Of a DNA stretch of 64,000 nucleotides, positions 47,199 through 58,963 are shown one piece after another. The translations under genes and the position numbers were made by a program. Under the pieces are notes generated by a model. The model had not been told where the DNA came from. It saw only the letters and a program-made list of their open reading frames with translations, and ran no database searches. The stretch's first letter is position 1; each line of letters opens with the position of its first letter. The stretch is from Hyaloscypha bicolor E (Eukaryota; Ascomycota; Leotiomycetes; Helotiales; Hyaloscyphaceae). The stretch lies in the NCBI RefSeq assembly GCF_002865645.1, contig NW_020194600.1, forward strand, positions 124,001 to 188,000. The letters are read 5' to 3'.

Positions 47199-49173
47199 AT
47201 GTCTTCCACTCGAACTCTGGCCGTTCTGGCCGTAGCACAGATGGTGTCCGCCCGAGCTGCCCCGGCGCAGAGTGGTACAGCTGCTACCGCTGCGCAGACC
47301 GCTGCCGCCTTGCAGGCAAAAGCTGATATGTGGAATCAGGACTTTTCCAACTACATGTTCATTATTCTTGGCTCTCTGATCGTCGCATTATTGGTCTGGA
47401 GAGTGGGCACAGAGTCCGTCAAGTATGTCCGAACATTGGCCTCATTGAGCAACGATACTCAACGGTACTTCACCGTTCCGTCCGAGAAATTTTCATCATT
47501 CAAAAAACACGTTCTTTATGCCCCTATCTTCCGGAAGAGACACAACAGAGAGTTCCAGCTATCATCCGCAGTCAACGTTGGGACTTTGCCAACTCGATTA
47601 CAACTCTTGTTTCTCGTGTCATATTTTGGGACGAATATTGCGTTTTGCGTTGTGAGCATCAACTGGGATCAGCCTCTGGCTACGGCCTCGAAGGAACTGC
47701 GAAACCGTACAGGCATACTTGCTGTGGTCAACATGGTAATTCATTCTTCCATGTCCTCAATCAGGTTATCTCGTGGCAAAAGGCTGATCTGCATTAGATT
47801 CCCCTATTCATAATGGCCGGCAGAAACAACCCTCTGATCAATTGGATTGGTTTATCCTTTGATAATTTCAACCTGTTGCACAGATGGTTCGGACGGATCG
47901 TTGTGCTGGAAGTCCTTGCTCATGCCATTGCATGGGGAGCTTCGAAATTTTCTACCGGAGGTTGGGCTGCAATTCAGAAGGCTATCACAGGAGATCCCAT
48001 GATTATGTACGGCTTTATTGTGAGTTAAATGTCTGGAGCAGGCTAGTTGCAGTTACTTATTACTCTTAGGCCCTTGTCGCCTTTGTCACCATTGCTTTTC
48101 AAACAAATTCGATCTTTAGGCATGCATTCTACGAGTCGTTCAAGCATATTCATATCGCTTTAGTGATTTTAATCCTCATCGCTATCTGGTATCATCTGAA
48201 GTTGGCAAACCTTCCCCAGATCAACCTGCTCATGGGCGTCATCGGTCTCTGGGTTCTCGAACACTTCAGAAGAATCGTCAAGGTCATCTACAGGAACAAC
48301 GCCGGATCGAAGGCTTTGGTTGAAGCATTGCCAGGGAACGCCTGCCGTGTTACTGTGGATATGGCTCGACCTTGGACATTCAAATCAGGGCAGCACGCCT
48401 ACCTTTACATGCCCGCGATTGGGCTGTGGACGTCACACCCCTTCTCGGTCGCTTGGTCCGAGGAGGCCGAGCAGTTGGATAATGAAAAACTGGCCATGAC
48501 ACGACAGGATATTCTCGCCATGCAAAAAACCAGCATGTCATTCATTATTAGAGAACGGACTGGGTTCACTAAGAAGCTGTTCAAGAAGGCCGAGGCCTCG
48601 CCTGACGGAAAGTTCTTCACGAATTGCTTTGCGGAAGGACCATACGGAGGGCTTCATAAGGTGCGTAATACTCCTTTATCCATCTGACGCGCTAACTTAT
48701 TGCAAAAGATGCATTCGTATGGAACAGTCATGCTTTTTGCAGGCGGAGTCGGAATCACGCATCAAGTTCCTCTTGTGAGAGATTTAGTCGCAGGGTACGC
48801 CAATAGAACCGTTGCAGCAAGAAAGATTATTTTAGTCTGGATCATTCAATCACCCGAGCACTTGGAATGGATCAGACCGTGGATGACATCGATTCTCGCC
48901 ATGGACAAACGTCGGGAGGCTCTTCGAATCATGCTCTTCGTTAGCCGGCCACGAAGCACAAAGGAGATCCACTCCCCCTCAGCCACTGTCCAGATGTTCC
49001 CCGGCCGACCCAACATCGAGACTTTAATTGACCTGGAAATCGAAGGTCAAGTCGGAGCGATGGGTGTTTCAGTTTGCGGGAGTGGAACCCTCTCCGACGA
49101 TGTTAGGAAGGCATGCCGGAATCGACAGCATGGCAGCAACCTCGACTTTATCGAGGAAGCATTTTCATGGTAA
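47199..49173 (+). CDS. ferric reductase (FRE/NOX family)
   Basis: A plasma-membrane flavocytochrome that passes electrons from NADPH through FAD and two haems to extracellular ferric ions. Four exons, 47199-47735, 47798-48019, 48070-48660 and 48709-49173, close to 604 residues. An N-terminal signal peptide (MSSTRTLAVLAVAQMVSARA) precedes a membrane segment near residues 50-70. Two haem-ligand histidine pairs have the family spacing of 14: H207 with H221 (LLHRWFG, HAIAW) and H281 with H295 (HIHIAL, WYHL). The FAD motif HPFS is at 376-379 and the NADPH motif GGVGIT at 462-467. VCGSGTLSDDVRKACR closes the NADPH domain. Iron or copper uptake is the usual role. No siderophore or permease gene is adjacent. 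Confidence 0.95.
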
Positions 49174-49647
49174 AATCTGTTTCACTCCGGACTGCTGGAT
49201 ACAGATACTACTATACGATAACGAGTCGATTTCTTAGCTATCTCGGGCTCTCCGCGCCGTGACGATCTGCCTCCTTTTTGTGGTTACTTTAAAAAAAACG
49301 TTCTTTGTACATCCTAGGGGCAAGGCAAGCATGCAGGACTTCATACCATTTTTGTTCATAAACTCGAGCTGATGACTCTTGATCAGCGAATGTCATTTCA
49401 GGATGACGTTGAAGATCAAATTAGGTCTGGAAATACACATAGAAATACGAGATATGAAAGATGAAAACATGAGTTCGCGAACCTTTTCGTTTTCAGTGCT
49501 AATACTCTCAAATACCGAAGTCTTGAGGTTACTCACACTTCGGCATGCAACCTTTACACGGGCCGGGACCTATTCAATCACCAAAGTCAAAGGGTTGGTT
49601 CCTGGTTAGACGAAATATCCCGGATATGTACGGACGTTTTCCCCTCC

Positions 49648-49911
49648 TCAAACACCACAAGTGACTTCTGGCTCCTGGTGGACAGAAAAGCGGTACTCGT
49701 TTTCAATGTCCCAAGTCAAGCTGAACAGTGCAATAACTTCCTCTGTAGGTGTACCGACATGGATGGCACATTCAAAGTCTACCCCCTTCGGATATCTCGA
49801 AATTTCTAGAATATCAGTTCCTCCTCGAGTCCAAACGAATGTCCAACTTTGACTTGGGATATTGATAAGGAGTACCACTTTTTCTGTCCACCGCGAATCG
49901 GGGCAAACCAT
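49648..49911 (-). pseudogene. possible remnant of a repeat-family coding segment
   Basis: A minus-strand frame of 87 codons from an ATG at 49911. It has ordinary-looking sequence (SRYPKGVDFECAIHVGTPTE, then LTWDIENEYRF) although no known domain. The frame is open without ATG to 50058. Nucleotide homology to decayed copies at 18.3, 32.6 and 49.85 kb shows it belongs to a repeat family. I cannot tell whether this is a surviving gene fragment or chance. Confidence 0.28.
49672..49895. repeat. head-to-head pair of dispersed-repeat copies
   Basis: The left arm at 49672-49720 and the right arm at 49849-49895 are inverted copies. About 37 of 42 aligned bases agree, with one gap. The right arm reads GACTTGGGATATTGATAAGG and ends TTTCTGTCCACC; the complement of the left arm reads GACTTGGGACATTGAAAACG and ends TTTCTGTCCACC. 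The spacer is about 128 bp. Confidence 0.75.
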
Positions 49912-51313
49912 TGCGTTGGGCAGGACCACACGGTTATGACGTGCGGTATTCCAGCTTTGAATGCTGTGACGGAGATCGTGCGCTTTTCTGCAAAACGCTG
50001 TTTCCGAGAATGGATGTCCCTGAGGAATGTCGTTTGTGGTCCCCAAAGAGATCAGCAAGACTTTTTTTTTATAATAAAAAGGGGGGTGCCAGGATCTCTG
50101 AAGAGCGACATGCCATTGGTGTAAAGAGCAGCAAGAGAATGGAGAAGCAGCGTCCAGCTTTCGAAGCCACGCGGGTAACGAACATGCGAAAGAACAAGGT
50201 AGAACGGATAAGGGTCAAGGCAGTTGATATCATTTCAAACCGAGAAGGCGATCGCGAACACAGCCTCGAGTATGAGTTCATGTTGGCCATTACCAAAGTC
50301 CATGTCAAGAGAAACCCTTGGGTGACATGTCAAGATTGCGGTTTGGGCCTCAGAAGCCGTCTCAAACTCGAAGTACGCCTGCCCAAGTTTGGTCATGGGG
50401 AGAACAACATTATCGGAACTTGAAGGATGAAGACGCAAGAGCCGAAGTGAAGGCAACTGAAGTCGTGAAGAGAAAGAGGGATCATGATAAAGGCTCAACT
50501 GCCAAATGAGGAGAGGAGGGGCTGACTAAAGTCTCGGAACTGGGTCTGGTCATTTTGCAGGAGAGAGATAGCGAAGATCGCAGTGATGTTGCTTCAACGA
50601 GGACGGGTGCATTGAAATAACGCTGATCTAGGATTCATATAATATCTAGTAATTCAAGAAGGGTCAGCTAGCCAAGGAGAGTGTCCGAATCTGTTGTGAG
50701 TGTTGACCAGTGTCACGGTTCTGTGAGTGCCTTGGACCGGGTCAGACTCTAGGCTTCCTGCGCCAACAGTCTTGGCAAATCCCAAAAGAATTGACCTCCA
50801 GCCATTACCCTATCCATGACCCTCTAGTCGACGAGCAACCAAGACCTCGACCCAACGATCGATATGATGAGACAAGCATCGTTGTGGATCCCTTGACCGT
50901 ACCTTGGTGGGATCAATGATCTATCGAAGACGAGAAAGAACATCACCCTACATAAGAAGGGCTGGAGAATTCCTAAGTCTAACACCTCCTTGCAACGAAA
51001 AGGAGAAAACCGAAAGAGAGACAGAACCCGTGGCTGTCAAGAGGGAGAGGGAGGGTGATGAGGACGCTCAGCCGCCGAATGCGAAGAGGGAACAGGAAGC
51101 GGTGGCCAACAAAACAGGAAACGGTTCCCAAAGTCTGGAAAGAAGTAGCTCGTGATGCTAGACGGCGGAAAGAAAACTGAAATGATCGGTGTCTGAGATA
51201 CTCTCTCCCACTTAGGTCGATTATTAGCAGCCAACCGAATCTGGAGATAGCGAGAACCCTCGCAAGCGCCGCCCCGCCCCGCCCCGCTGCTCCAACGTCA
51301 ACCTCAGCGCGCG

Positions 51314-51329
51314 CCCCCCCCCCCCCCCC
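51314..51329 (+). repeat. poly-C run
   Basis: A homopolymer of 16 cytosines in the upstream region of the Yippee-like gene. Its length is likely unstable and may be mis-sequenced. Confidence 0.85.
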
Positions 51330-51702
51330 AACCTCGGAATCCGGTGACCTGGCCCGAGAACAAGAAAAGGACCTCACGGGACAGAACAGGACAGAACAAG
51401 ACGGAACAGGACGGAACAGAACAAGGCACAGCATCGTTGGTCAAAGTCGAGCTGCACCTGCACCTCCACCCACTCGCTCACGCGTGCATCAGTTAACAAG
51501 GTCTTTTGAGCCTGACCAGGAAATACCTCACCGGAACCTTCCTTCTCCCCAGACAGCTGCTGCTCATACCGTCGCCACGAACAGACCACCTCTGAACAGC
51601 TCCGTCGCCGCAACTTACAACGGTTCACGCAGTTCAGCTCGAGCATAAAATCCTCAACTCTGTTGCCCAACACGTAGGCACAGTCTGCGCTGAGTTGAGG
51701 CC

Positions 51703-52099
51703 ATGGGGCTCTCGTATAACGTCTACCTGAACAGCCACAAGATCTACGGCTGCAAGAACTGCAAGGCGCATCTCTCGAACCATGAAGACATCATAAGTCG
51801 AGTACGTCGAGCTTGCTCCCCGCCCTCGCCGGGGTAGGGAAGCGGTTACTGACATGACATGTTAGAATTTCCGGGGCCAACATGGGAAGGCGTATCTCTT
51901 CAACAACGTCGTCAACGTTACGGCGGGCGATGCCAGCGAGCGTAATATGACCACAGGCAGACACATCGTGCGAGATATTGCCTGCCGACAGTGCAACGAG
52001 ACGGTAGGCTGGAAGTATGATAAGGCATTTGAGGCGAGCGAGAAGTACAAGGAAGGAAAGTACATCTTGGAGGCCGAGTTACTTTGCAATGTGACATGA
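51703..52099 (+). CDS. Yippee-like zinc-binding protein
   Basis: A 110-residue protein of the Yippee/YPEL/Moh1 family from two exons, 51703-51801 and 51866-52099. Zinc ligands form CKNC (17-20) and CRQC (73-76). The 52-residue gap matches the family consensus C-x2-C-x52-C-x2-C exactly. [15 protein letters not shown] and VGWKY, also family hallmarks, are present. Yippee domains share the beta-tent fold of cereblon and Mis18. Yeast Moh1 and human YPEL5 belong to or work with the GID/CTLH ubiquitin ligase, so a link to that complex is possible here by family knowledge only. The tail ends LLCNVT. Confidence 0.95.
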
Positions 52100-52519
52100 G
52101 GCGGCCTTGAGGGGCTTGCCATGGGACTCGAACACCTTCGGTGGGATATTGAGCGCAAGGAATTGGGGTAGAATGGTGAGCATTTGCTGCATTACTGGTG
52201 TTTTGGGGGTGTTACCGGACTTGGGTTGCCACGGAGGTTCCAGGAGTTCTGCTGGTATGGGCATGATAGCTTGGATTCGGCGATGGGCTGGCTGTTTATA
52301 CAGCATTAGCAATTCATTTTCGTTCTCGGCTTTGGAATCATCAAATCGGGAGCTCATCCCTTGCACTGTCCAGAACACTACTGTGTCGAGGGGCACGAAT
52401 AGTATCTGGGTTCACTACAATCAACGCAAAACAGGACAATGTAAAATATGCACAGTGTTTGCCTTTCTATGCCGCCCCAAACTCCGCCCAAATGCTCAAG
52501 TGCGAATAAACTATAGCCT
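52100..52519. other. convergent 3' spacer
   Basis: The Yippee-like gene (+) and the SLC35F6-like gene (-) end toward each other. A minus-strand open frame here overlaps the end of the Yippee gene and is not supported. Confidence 0.5.
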
Positions 52520-53910
52520 CTACTGGTGCTCTATTGGCTCTTCTGGTAGCAATTCTTCAACGTCACGCACAATGCAGCGGTTCAGCGGCGGCCGGACCAG
52601 CCCATTGAAAAGAAAGGTACCGTAAACCAAGAGCGCAAATCCGAGGACTTGTAACCATTTGAAGCTCTCCCATCCCAGGAAAAGGGATACGATCCAAATG
52701 AAAAGAGTTCTGCAGGTATCGATTGTTGATCGCGCTGTTGCGCTGACATTTCTTGTGACCGAGAGTCCAAAGAAGTTGAATCCACTGTAAGATGTAAGCA
52801 GGGTAACTCTGAACAGAAGCGGACAGTAGGAAAGGGATAATCTACCCAATACTAATCATGATCAAGATGCTCGATACTCCGATGGCCCTGTATTCGATGA
52901 TTTCCCTCCACGCTTCAACAAGATCAAAATAACCGTATTGGCCAGCATCAGTTCTTCCAACAGCCAAGTGCATGATAACCATTCCAAGAACAGTCACCGA
53001 GAACCCGAAGAGTCCTTCCCATCCGACAACCTTGAGAGGCTCCAACGCATACTTCTCTAGAATATATTCCTCGAGAACGAATTGTGAAGCAGTAAAAATT
53101 TGGGCACCAGCGATCAAGAAGACTCCAATAATAGCTCGCAGAGCCTCGGGAGTTCTCGCCTCCGCGGCAAGTACAACGAAGGCTTCTCTGGCGAGTATGA
53201 GCGCTGACGGAGTGGCCTTTGGATCCTTATAGATAGCGCCCGCCAACCCCACGATCCCAACTCCGAGGACGACGGTAACTAATGCAAACCATTGGAAGAG
53301 ATGTAAAGTCCTTCGGAGGAATATGACACTAAAGAGGCCAACGAACAACACAAGTGCTCCTCTTGTCATCTGGTATATCGATGCGACCACGAATAACAAG
53401 CCCACATTCATTAACGTCGTCCCGCAGATGTCACAAATCGCGGGAAGACTCAATAAAGAGACCTTCCACCCTTTCAGCGGTAACCTCTCCTCGGAATTGA
53501 GAACCAGCACTTTAACCGCTGGGTTGATCGGCGTGCTGGACCGTATGCTGTCCGCATCGTTGGTATCCGCAGCTCCGTTCTCGTAGGTATCGACTGCCTG
53601 GTAGCCATTCTCTTCTGCGGAGGTCGTTCGGACGATGTATCGCTTGTAGAGGGCGAACCCGCCCACGAAGAGCCAGGAGCCCATTTCGCCGATAAACATC
53701 TGTACCGTTTGGATGACAGGTTGCGAGAACATCTTGTGTTCCTTGGGGTTCGGATCGTCGCAGTCCCTCACGCAGATGTTATCCTATCAATTCAGCATAT
53801 ATAGGTAGCGATAGAACAGTACAGACCTGATATTTGGTGAGAAGAGTATTGCAGACGCCTGTCACAAGCATCATGGTGACAAGCAAAGGAACAAGTGCCT
53901 TGGGTGCCAT
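52520..53910 (-). CDS. SLC35F6-like drug/metabolite-type transporter
   Basis: A polytopic membrane protein of 428 residues from three exons: 53910-53827, 53783-52846 and 52784-52520. It belongs to the drug/metabolite transporter superfamily, closest in pattern to solute carrier family 35 member F6. Visible features are TM1 (ALVPLLVTMMLVTGVCNTLL), the conserved MNVGLLFVVASIYQMTRGAL helix, LFVGLFSVIFLRR and a late GFNFFGLSVTRNVSATARS segment rebuilt across the last intron. About ten membrane segments are present. A hydrophilic loop of about 50 residues follows TM2. Relatives sit in lysosomal, mitochondrial or Golgi membranes; substrate and location in fungi are not established. I chose the ATG opening MAPKALVP over a longer upstream frame because the shorter start places TM1 at the usual position. 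Confidence 0.9.
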
Positions 53911-54348
53911 GTTGGGAGGGAGTCCAGGGAAGACGGTACTACGATACTTGAATGCTGCGCACTCGGGGGTGAAGTGACTCGTGGAATGGGACGGCACAGC
54001 GGGATGTAGGACGATCAAAGGACGATCCTCGTCGATCGTCTTTGGTCCGACAGTGGATGTACGGTCGTGCTGGCTCTTTGTTTGGGAGCGGCCGAGGTTG
54101 CCTCACGTGCAACAAAAGGTCACGAGCCACACTAACGTTCTTGATGAATAAGGCTGTGATGGGTGAAAGTCGTTCATCTCTAGGGAAGAAGCCATGAACA
54201 AGTAAGCACTTAACATATTGTAAACGCCTGTTTAAATAAAAAAAATCCAAATTCACAATAAAGACGTAGTGCCTTATGTACGCAGGCCAATTTCGTCCGT
54301 CTGGAAATGTACACAAATAGGTATCTTAAAACGCTCCCAGCCAACCCG
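53911..54348. other. intergenic between two minus-strand genes
   Basis: This 440-bp spacer holds the transporter promoter and the DUF2985 gene 3' end. No coding frame is supported. Confidence 0.5.
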
Positions 54349-56103
54349 CTATCTCACGACTTGTTCAACACCCGTCTCGGGTGCGCTTTCTTCAACCTCG
54401 ACCTCCTCTTCTGCTTTCTGTTTTCTTTTAGAAATCCCATTTAAATGGCGCGCCTTCTTCTCCTTCGGTTTCTCGTCCTTGATGTTATTGTAGTGCGTAA
54501 TTCCCATCTCCCGGTCGCGTTTCAAACGCGCTTGGTCTTTCTCAGAGACCGGGACTCCTTCAATCGCCTTCACATGTTTCCCTTCCACAAAAGCCATGAT
54601 GCCACCACAGATCGCCACAATACACGCAAGGGCAACAAAAACACCGGTGCTCCAGGGCGGGCGCTTATATCGGTTCAAACCCCACATAAATCCCGCCAAG
54701 AGGGCCTGGAGGAACGTATTCCACACCATGGCCCATATCACAAAGTCCAACTTCCACATAGCCGTAGGCGGAGCCCGTATGCCGGTCAATGGAGCCTTTG
54801 GAATCTTGGTAACCGGAAAAGGTACGCTGCTTTCGGAAATATTCGAGATTTCCGTATCAATTTCACCTGGCCCCAATTCTGCAGGTAGATCCTGAGATCC
54901 AGCCAATCTGAACCAACCACGGTTGATGCCTGCCAATCTTCGAAGACCCATCTCGTTTTTCTGAATCCGATATTGGAGCAGATAGTAGAGGTCGCGAAAT
55001 CGCCAGGGGATGGTACCGAATCCAGTGACACAGAAGAGCGCGTTAAGGATCTGTGAATCGATCTCGATCCAAATGCGACGCCCCGAGTTGATGTCGTTGC
55101 AAGTGGGTTTGCACATTGCTGGAGATGCGTTGCAGAGTAGCAAGAACAGCATTCCACCCCAGGCCACGACGTTGAGCCCCTTGAAGCAAAGAGAGTCAGT
55201 ATGTCCCTAATTCAGGATAGTTCTAGTATAAGAATTTGAAGGACAGGGGACACAGCCGCTGCTTGTCTCAAAACCACAAGGAATAACATGTTTCTTGGAT
55301 AATGGGGGCAAAACGACTAAAGATAAAAAGAACTCGGGACTGCATACATAAATAGTAACGAGGAATCCAACAGGGGTAATAAAGAATTTCCAGAAGGCGG
55401 TTAGAAATATTGCAGTTGACTCTATCCATGTGTGTCTGGGTGGAAACTGATATCCGTTGTCGAAGGGCCTAGTAAGGAATTGCGAATCGTTATCCGCAGC
55501 AGATGCGTGAAGGCTAGTTTTGGTGTCGCTGCTGCTCCGCTGATTCGTGCTCGTCTGCTTCTTCATGCGAGTCTCCATCTCTATTGGCTTTGATGTGCTG
55601 TCCATGTCCTCCAAAGTGATTCCTGCACTTGGTCCGGATGCAAGCTCGTGCTGGTCTCTCTCCTCCGCTGCTTCGGGGACACTATCGTGGCGAAATTGCT
55701 CGCTTGGTTGTTTTGGGCTATGCGGATCGACTGAACTTCTTCGTCCTTCGGCAGTCTGGGAGCCTCTGCGTGTAGATAGACTAGCACGCCTCTTTTTCTC
55801 TCGGATCTGACCTTCTCCAGACCACCCGTCACTGTTATAACTGCCTCTCCTGATATCGGACAACGATGGCACAGATGATGCAACTTGTGCAGTCGCTATA
55901 CACATTCCCGTTGGAGGGCTCGACTCTTGAAAGCTCTTTGACGCGCTCCGGAGGCGGCTTTGGAGTGTCGAAGTGCTCGAGGTTTGGCGGCTTCGATTCG
56001 GATTGGAATGCTCGGCCGTCGGGCTCTTGGGGGAGGGCGGGCTACTTAATGAGGGAAAGGGCTCTGGCGAGTCATTCTGCATCATTACTCTGGGGGAGGT
56101 CAT
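54349..56103 (-). CDS. DUF2985-domain integral membrane protein
   Basis: A fungal membrane protein of unknown function, 528 residues from two exons (56103-55348 and 55179-54349). The first 220 residues are Ser/Pro-rich and disordered (for example FPSLSSPPSPKSPTAEHS). Membrane segments follow: about 226-250 (IFLTAFWKFFITPVGFLVTI), 253-275, 395-418 (FVIWAMVWNTFLQALLAGFM) and 430-450 (VFVALACIVAICGGIMAFV). The DUF2985 core includes CNDINSGRRIWIEIDSQILN and IPWRFRDLYYLLQYR. The C-terminus is a charged coil (KKARHLNGISKRKQKAEEE). The exon junction lies inside the second membrane hairpin (VTIY|GLNVV). An upstream in-frame ATG at 56229 would add 42 residues; I prefer 56103 because it is nearer the conserved region. 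Confidence 0.88.
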
Positions 56104-56632
56104 TGTTGGTTGGGGATATTTCAGAGGAGGCGAAAATGGATGACATGCGAACAAGGTTGGTTGATTTGAGATTGGCCAGGTTCGGAATGGTACGTCAGAA
56201 CTGGCATGGAAGCATGGCGTGTGGTCCAAAGCTTACTCTTGGCAGACAGAAAATGGAAAATATTCTAGAGGATGCTGTGCGATAACAGATGCATGGTATG
56301 GTCGAGGAGCAGTACATTAGGGCTCGAGTATTGTCGGAGTCTGCGAGGACCACAGTTGAAGGATCTCGATGGCGACTGCGTGGTTTTAAGGTTCGCCAGC
56401 CCCTGGCTAGCCGCCTCGCTCCGCTCGCATTCGGACTCGTATTATTATTCATTCACAACTTTAAAATTGGTACGATGTCCTCAGTTCTCGTTGGCTGGTG
56501 AATTACCACAAAGAATCTCAGGATTCTGTTGCCGGGACCTGCGTGCACACAAGGCTCAGGATCGATCTTCGGGACGAAGAAACCGGCCACGCTCAAGGCC
56601 TTCAAGCATCTCCTCCACATTCTGCAGCAATA
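56104..56632. other. divergent promoter region DUF2985/SEN15
   Basis: This 530-bp spacer lies between opposing start codons. Plus-strand frames here are open upstream of SEN15 but begin with non-ATG codons, so I treat them as leader sequence. Confidence 0.5.
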
Positions 56633-57205
56633 ATGGCACCGTCGGCCATGCTCACTCTGCCGCCAGCATCAGCTCTTCAAGAGAACATAAATGCGCCTAA
56701 GGTCTCCCTCGAAGCCTCCCCACACCCAGCGTATCTCCACAATTTAGCCTTGTCGATAGCGCACAACCTCCAATATCACCATGACTGGACCTCCCTCTCG
56801 GTTCATACCCACTCGAGCTTGACCAACTCGCCCCTTCCGCGTCCCGTCATATCTGGTCTACCACCCAAAAGGGCTTATATCCATCCAGACGAACAAGTCG
56901 AAATCTTGAAGGTCGAGCACAGCACCGGCAAAGCCATTCCGCAGGTTCCCGAAAGCGAATGGGTGTTGCCTACCCATCTACAAGAAAGGTGGAGCTTGGC
57001 AAAGTTCGCAGCTGTGTTCGATGCCCTTGACACTGTACCTTCCGCCGGGAAGGAAACTTTGGCGGAAGAAGGAGCGGAAGTTGTTGGGCACCAATGGCAA
57101 GGCAGAAACAGACAGAAGAGGCTCCTGTTAGCTACTCTTCACGATGATAGTACAGTGGTGTACTACATCATTCACGATGGAATCGTCAAACCGAGACAGA
57201 ACTAA
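56633..57205 (+). CDS. SEN15: tRNA-splicing endonuclease subunit Sen15
   Basis: A small structural subunit of the Sen2-Sen34-Sen54-Sen15 endonuclease that cuts introns from pre-tRNA. Single exon, 190 residues. The domain is in the C-terminal half: RAYIHPDEQVEILK, then EWVLPTHLQERWSLAKFAAVFD, split here only for length, and the core strand KRLLLATLHDDSTVVYYIIH. The C-terminus ends DGIVKPRQN, the usual family finish. The Sen15 fold is nuclease-like without the catalytic triad, and I see no catalytic histidine-lysine pair. The N-terminal 50 residues are variable. The ATG at 56633 is the first in frame. It shares a divergent promoter with the DUF2985 gene. Confidence 0.93.
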   Translation: MAPSAMLTLPPASALQENINAPKVSLEASPHPAYLHNLALSIAHNLQYHHDWTSLSVHTHSSLTNSPLPRPVISGLPPKRAYIHPDEQVEILKVEHSTGKAIPQVPESEWVLPTHLQERWSLAKFAAVFDALDTVPSAGKETLAEEGAEVVGHQWQGRNRQKRLLLATLHDDSTVVYYIIHDGIVKPRQN

Positions 57206-58963
57206 ATTGGCCTTGTTGGATCAGCAAATGGACGCATCAAATATGTGACCAGGCACTGCCTTGCTTTAGCTATTCATGAGTCCCTGACGCAACTCTCAGT
57301 ACTCGGAATGAAATAGAACTAATGTTGCTTAAGCTGCTCGACCGGAACCATTCTGGTCAGTGTTCCGTTAAATTTATAGAACGGGGGCTTACTTGATCAG
57401 GCCCTCCCCTCAATCAGCTGTAGACCTTCTAGAAATTTAGAAGAGGCCGGTACTTCGCCGCCTGTACTTTCCGTTCTCCATGATCTCTAATCCACGGCAT
57501 TAGAGACAACCCGGGGCTTGGGATCAACTCTAATCGGGTTATATAATCGGCTTGATCTTGATCCGAGGTATGAAAACGGCAATTCAGAAAGAAGAATTGA
57601 AGCATCAAGATATGGTTTGGTTTAGAATCTTCTTCCATTGCGAATGTCTTCCACAATTCCTCGCAGACCAAGTGGTACCCAGCCGTGCATTGCATGCTTA
57701 GAAGTAAGAGGCTTCAATTAGCGCATTTGGCAAGATCTCCTCGCTCGAAACGAGGATGATGTTATTTTCTATCCCTCATTTGCAATAGAGATTCCCACAC
57801 CAAACACTCGGAGGCCATGCAGTCCGGCCGAGACCAGAGCGGTAGCTTCATTTCTCTGAACATCCTCGCAATATCCCCCTCTCGCTCGTTCCGATTAATG
57901 TAAGCCAAGCAATATCGACATCAGACGCCAACTCGTGACGATGAAGGGGACATTGAATCTTGGCAGTGTGCGCATAATTGAGCCACAAGCCATGATGCTT
58001 GTCGCCAGAAAAGAACACCGTAAGTTGCATGAATGCCACGACCAATTTAAGTTCGTCTACAACATGTGGTTGTTGCATTGCTGATCCCCAGCAGTCTGCG
58101 TCGGTCCTTAGTGGTGATACTTCTGGACTGCTTCGAACTTTTATCAGGCCCCTGGGTCGACTGCCTTGAAAAGCGAAATCGAGCCACCTTGGAGATTGGT
58201 CGTGATTCGGTACTCGTCTTGGGGGACTTTAACGTCCAAGTTGTACAAGGCTAGTTCCATTCTCGGGCCGCAGATGCTACCAGGCTTTCTTTCCTTCTAC
58301 TTAGAGATGCCGTAATAGTATAGGGAATAGGGAACAGAATTCGGCAATAAGAAGCAAACTAGCAAGAAGGCAATTGGAATCTTCACGGGTCACCAATTCT
58401 GTCCTCGAATGCTTCACTCTACAGTTGCTAGGTAAAATCACAACGGGTGCAAAGTCACCAGATGACCGTCTCACGTGACCGCGTTGCAAAAGTGTCAAGG
58501 GGGAGCTTTGAGCAGCTCCCCCCCTCGTTCAGCTGTCCAACTCAAAAAAAAAAATGGTACTGGAGTCTGGCGGCAACCTCCTCTCCCAAAAACGGCCTTG
58601 GCACGGCACTCGTATGCCCTTCCTAGCCACACCAATTACGGCAGATTGACCGCAACTGGGATCCCGCAATTGGCAGCGGACCTCCCCGTCTGCAGCCGCT
58701 GCTACAGTCTCGTTGTTCAAGATCTCATTCGTATGCTGCCCGCAGTCATGCGATGCGAGAAAAGCGCAAGTGTGCCAAAGCTATCCTCCCATTTGTGGAA
58801 TACGCAGTTGAGCTGGCCTGATACAGGGGTAGAAAACATGCCCTGGCCAGTTACCTCGTTACAACTCTTAAAGCATCAAATATTCTCTCCGCATTCCCCG
58901 CTCCTTCTTGTCTATATAAGTAATAGAAAGGATACACGGAACCTGGAATTATATTTCTATATC

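Larger units (their letters stand above)
49174..51702. other. spacer with dispersed-repeat copies and degenerate frames
   Basis: A 2.5-kb interval between the ferric reductase and Yippee genes. It contains two head-to-head repeat copies at 49672-49895, open but unsupported frames to about 51155, a C16 run at 51314-51329, and a GGACAGAACA-type imperfect repeat at 51370-51425. The final part is the Yippee-gene leader. Confidence 0.5.

Noticed and set aside
58301..58720. Small frames on both strands near 58.5 kb
   Set aside because: Overlapping on opposite strands, under 70 codons on one strand, no recognisable sequence.
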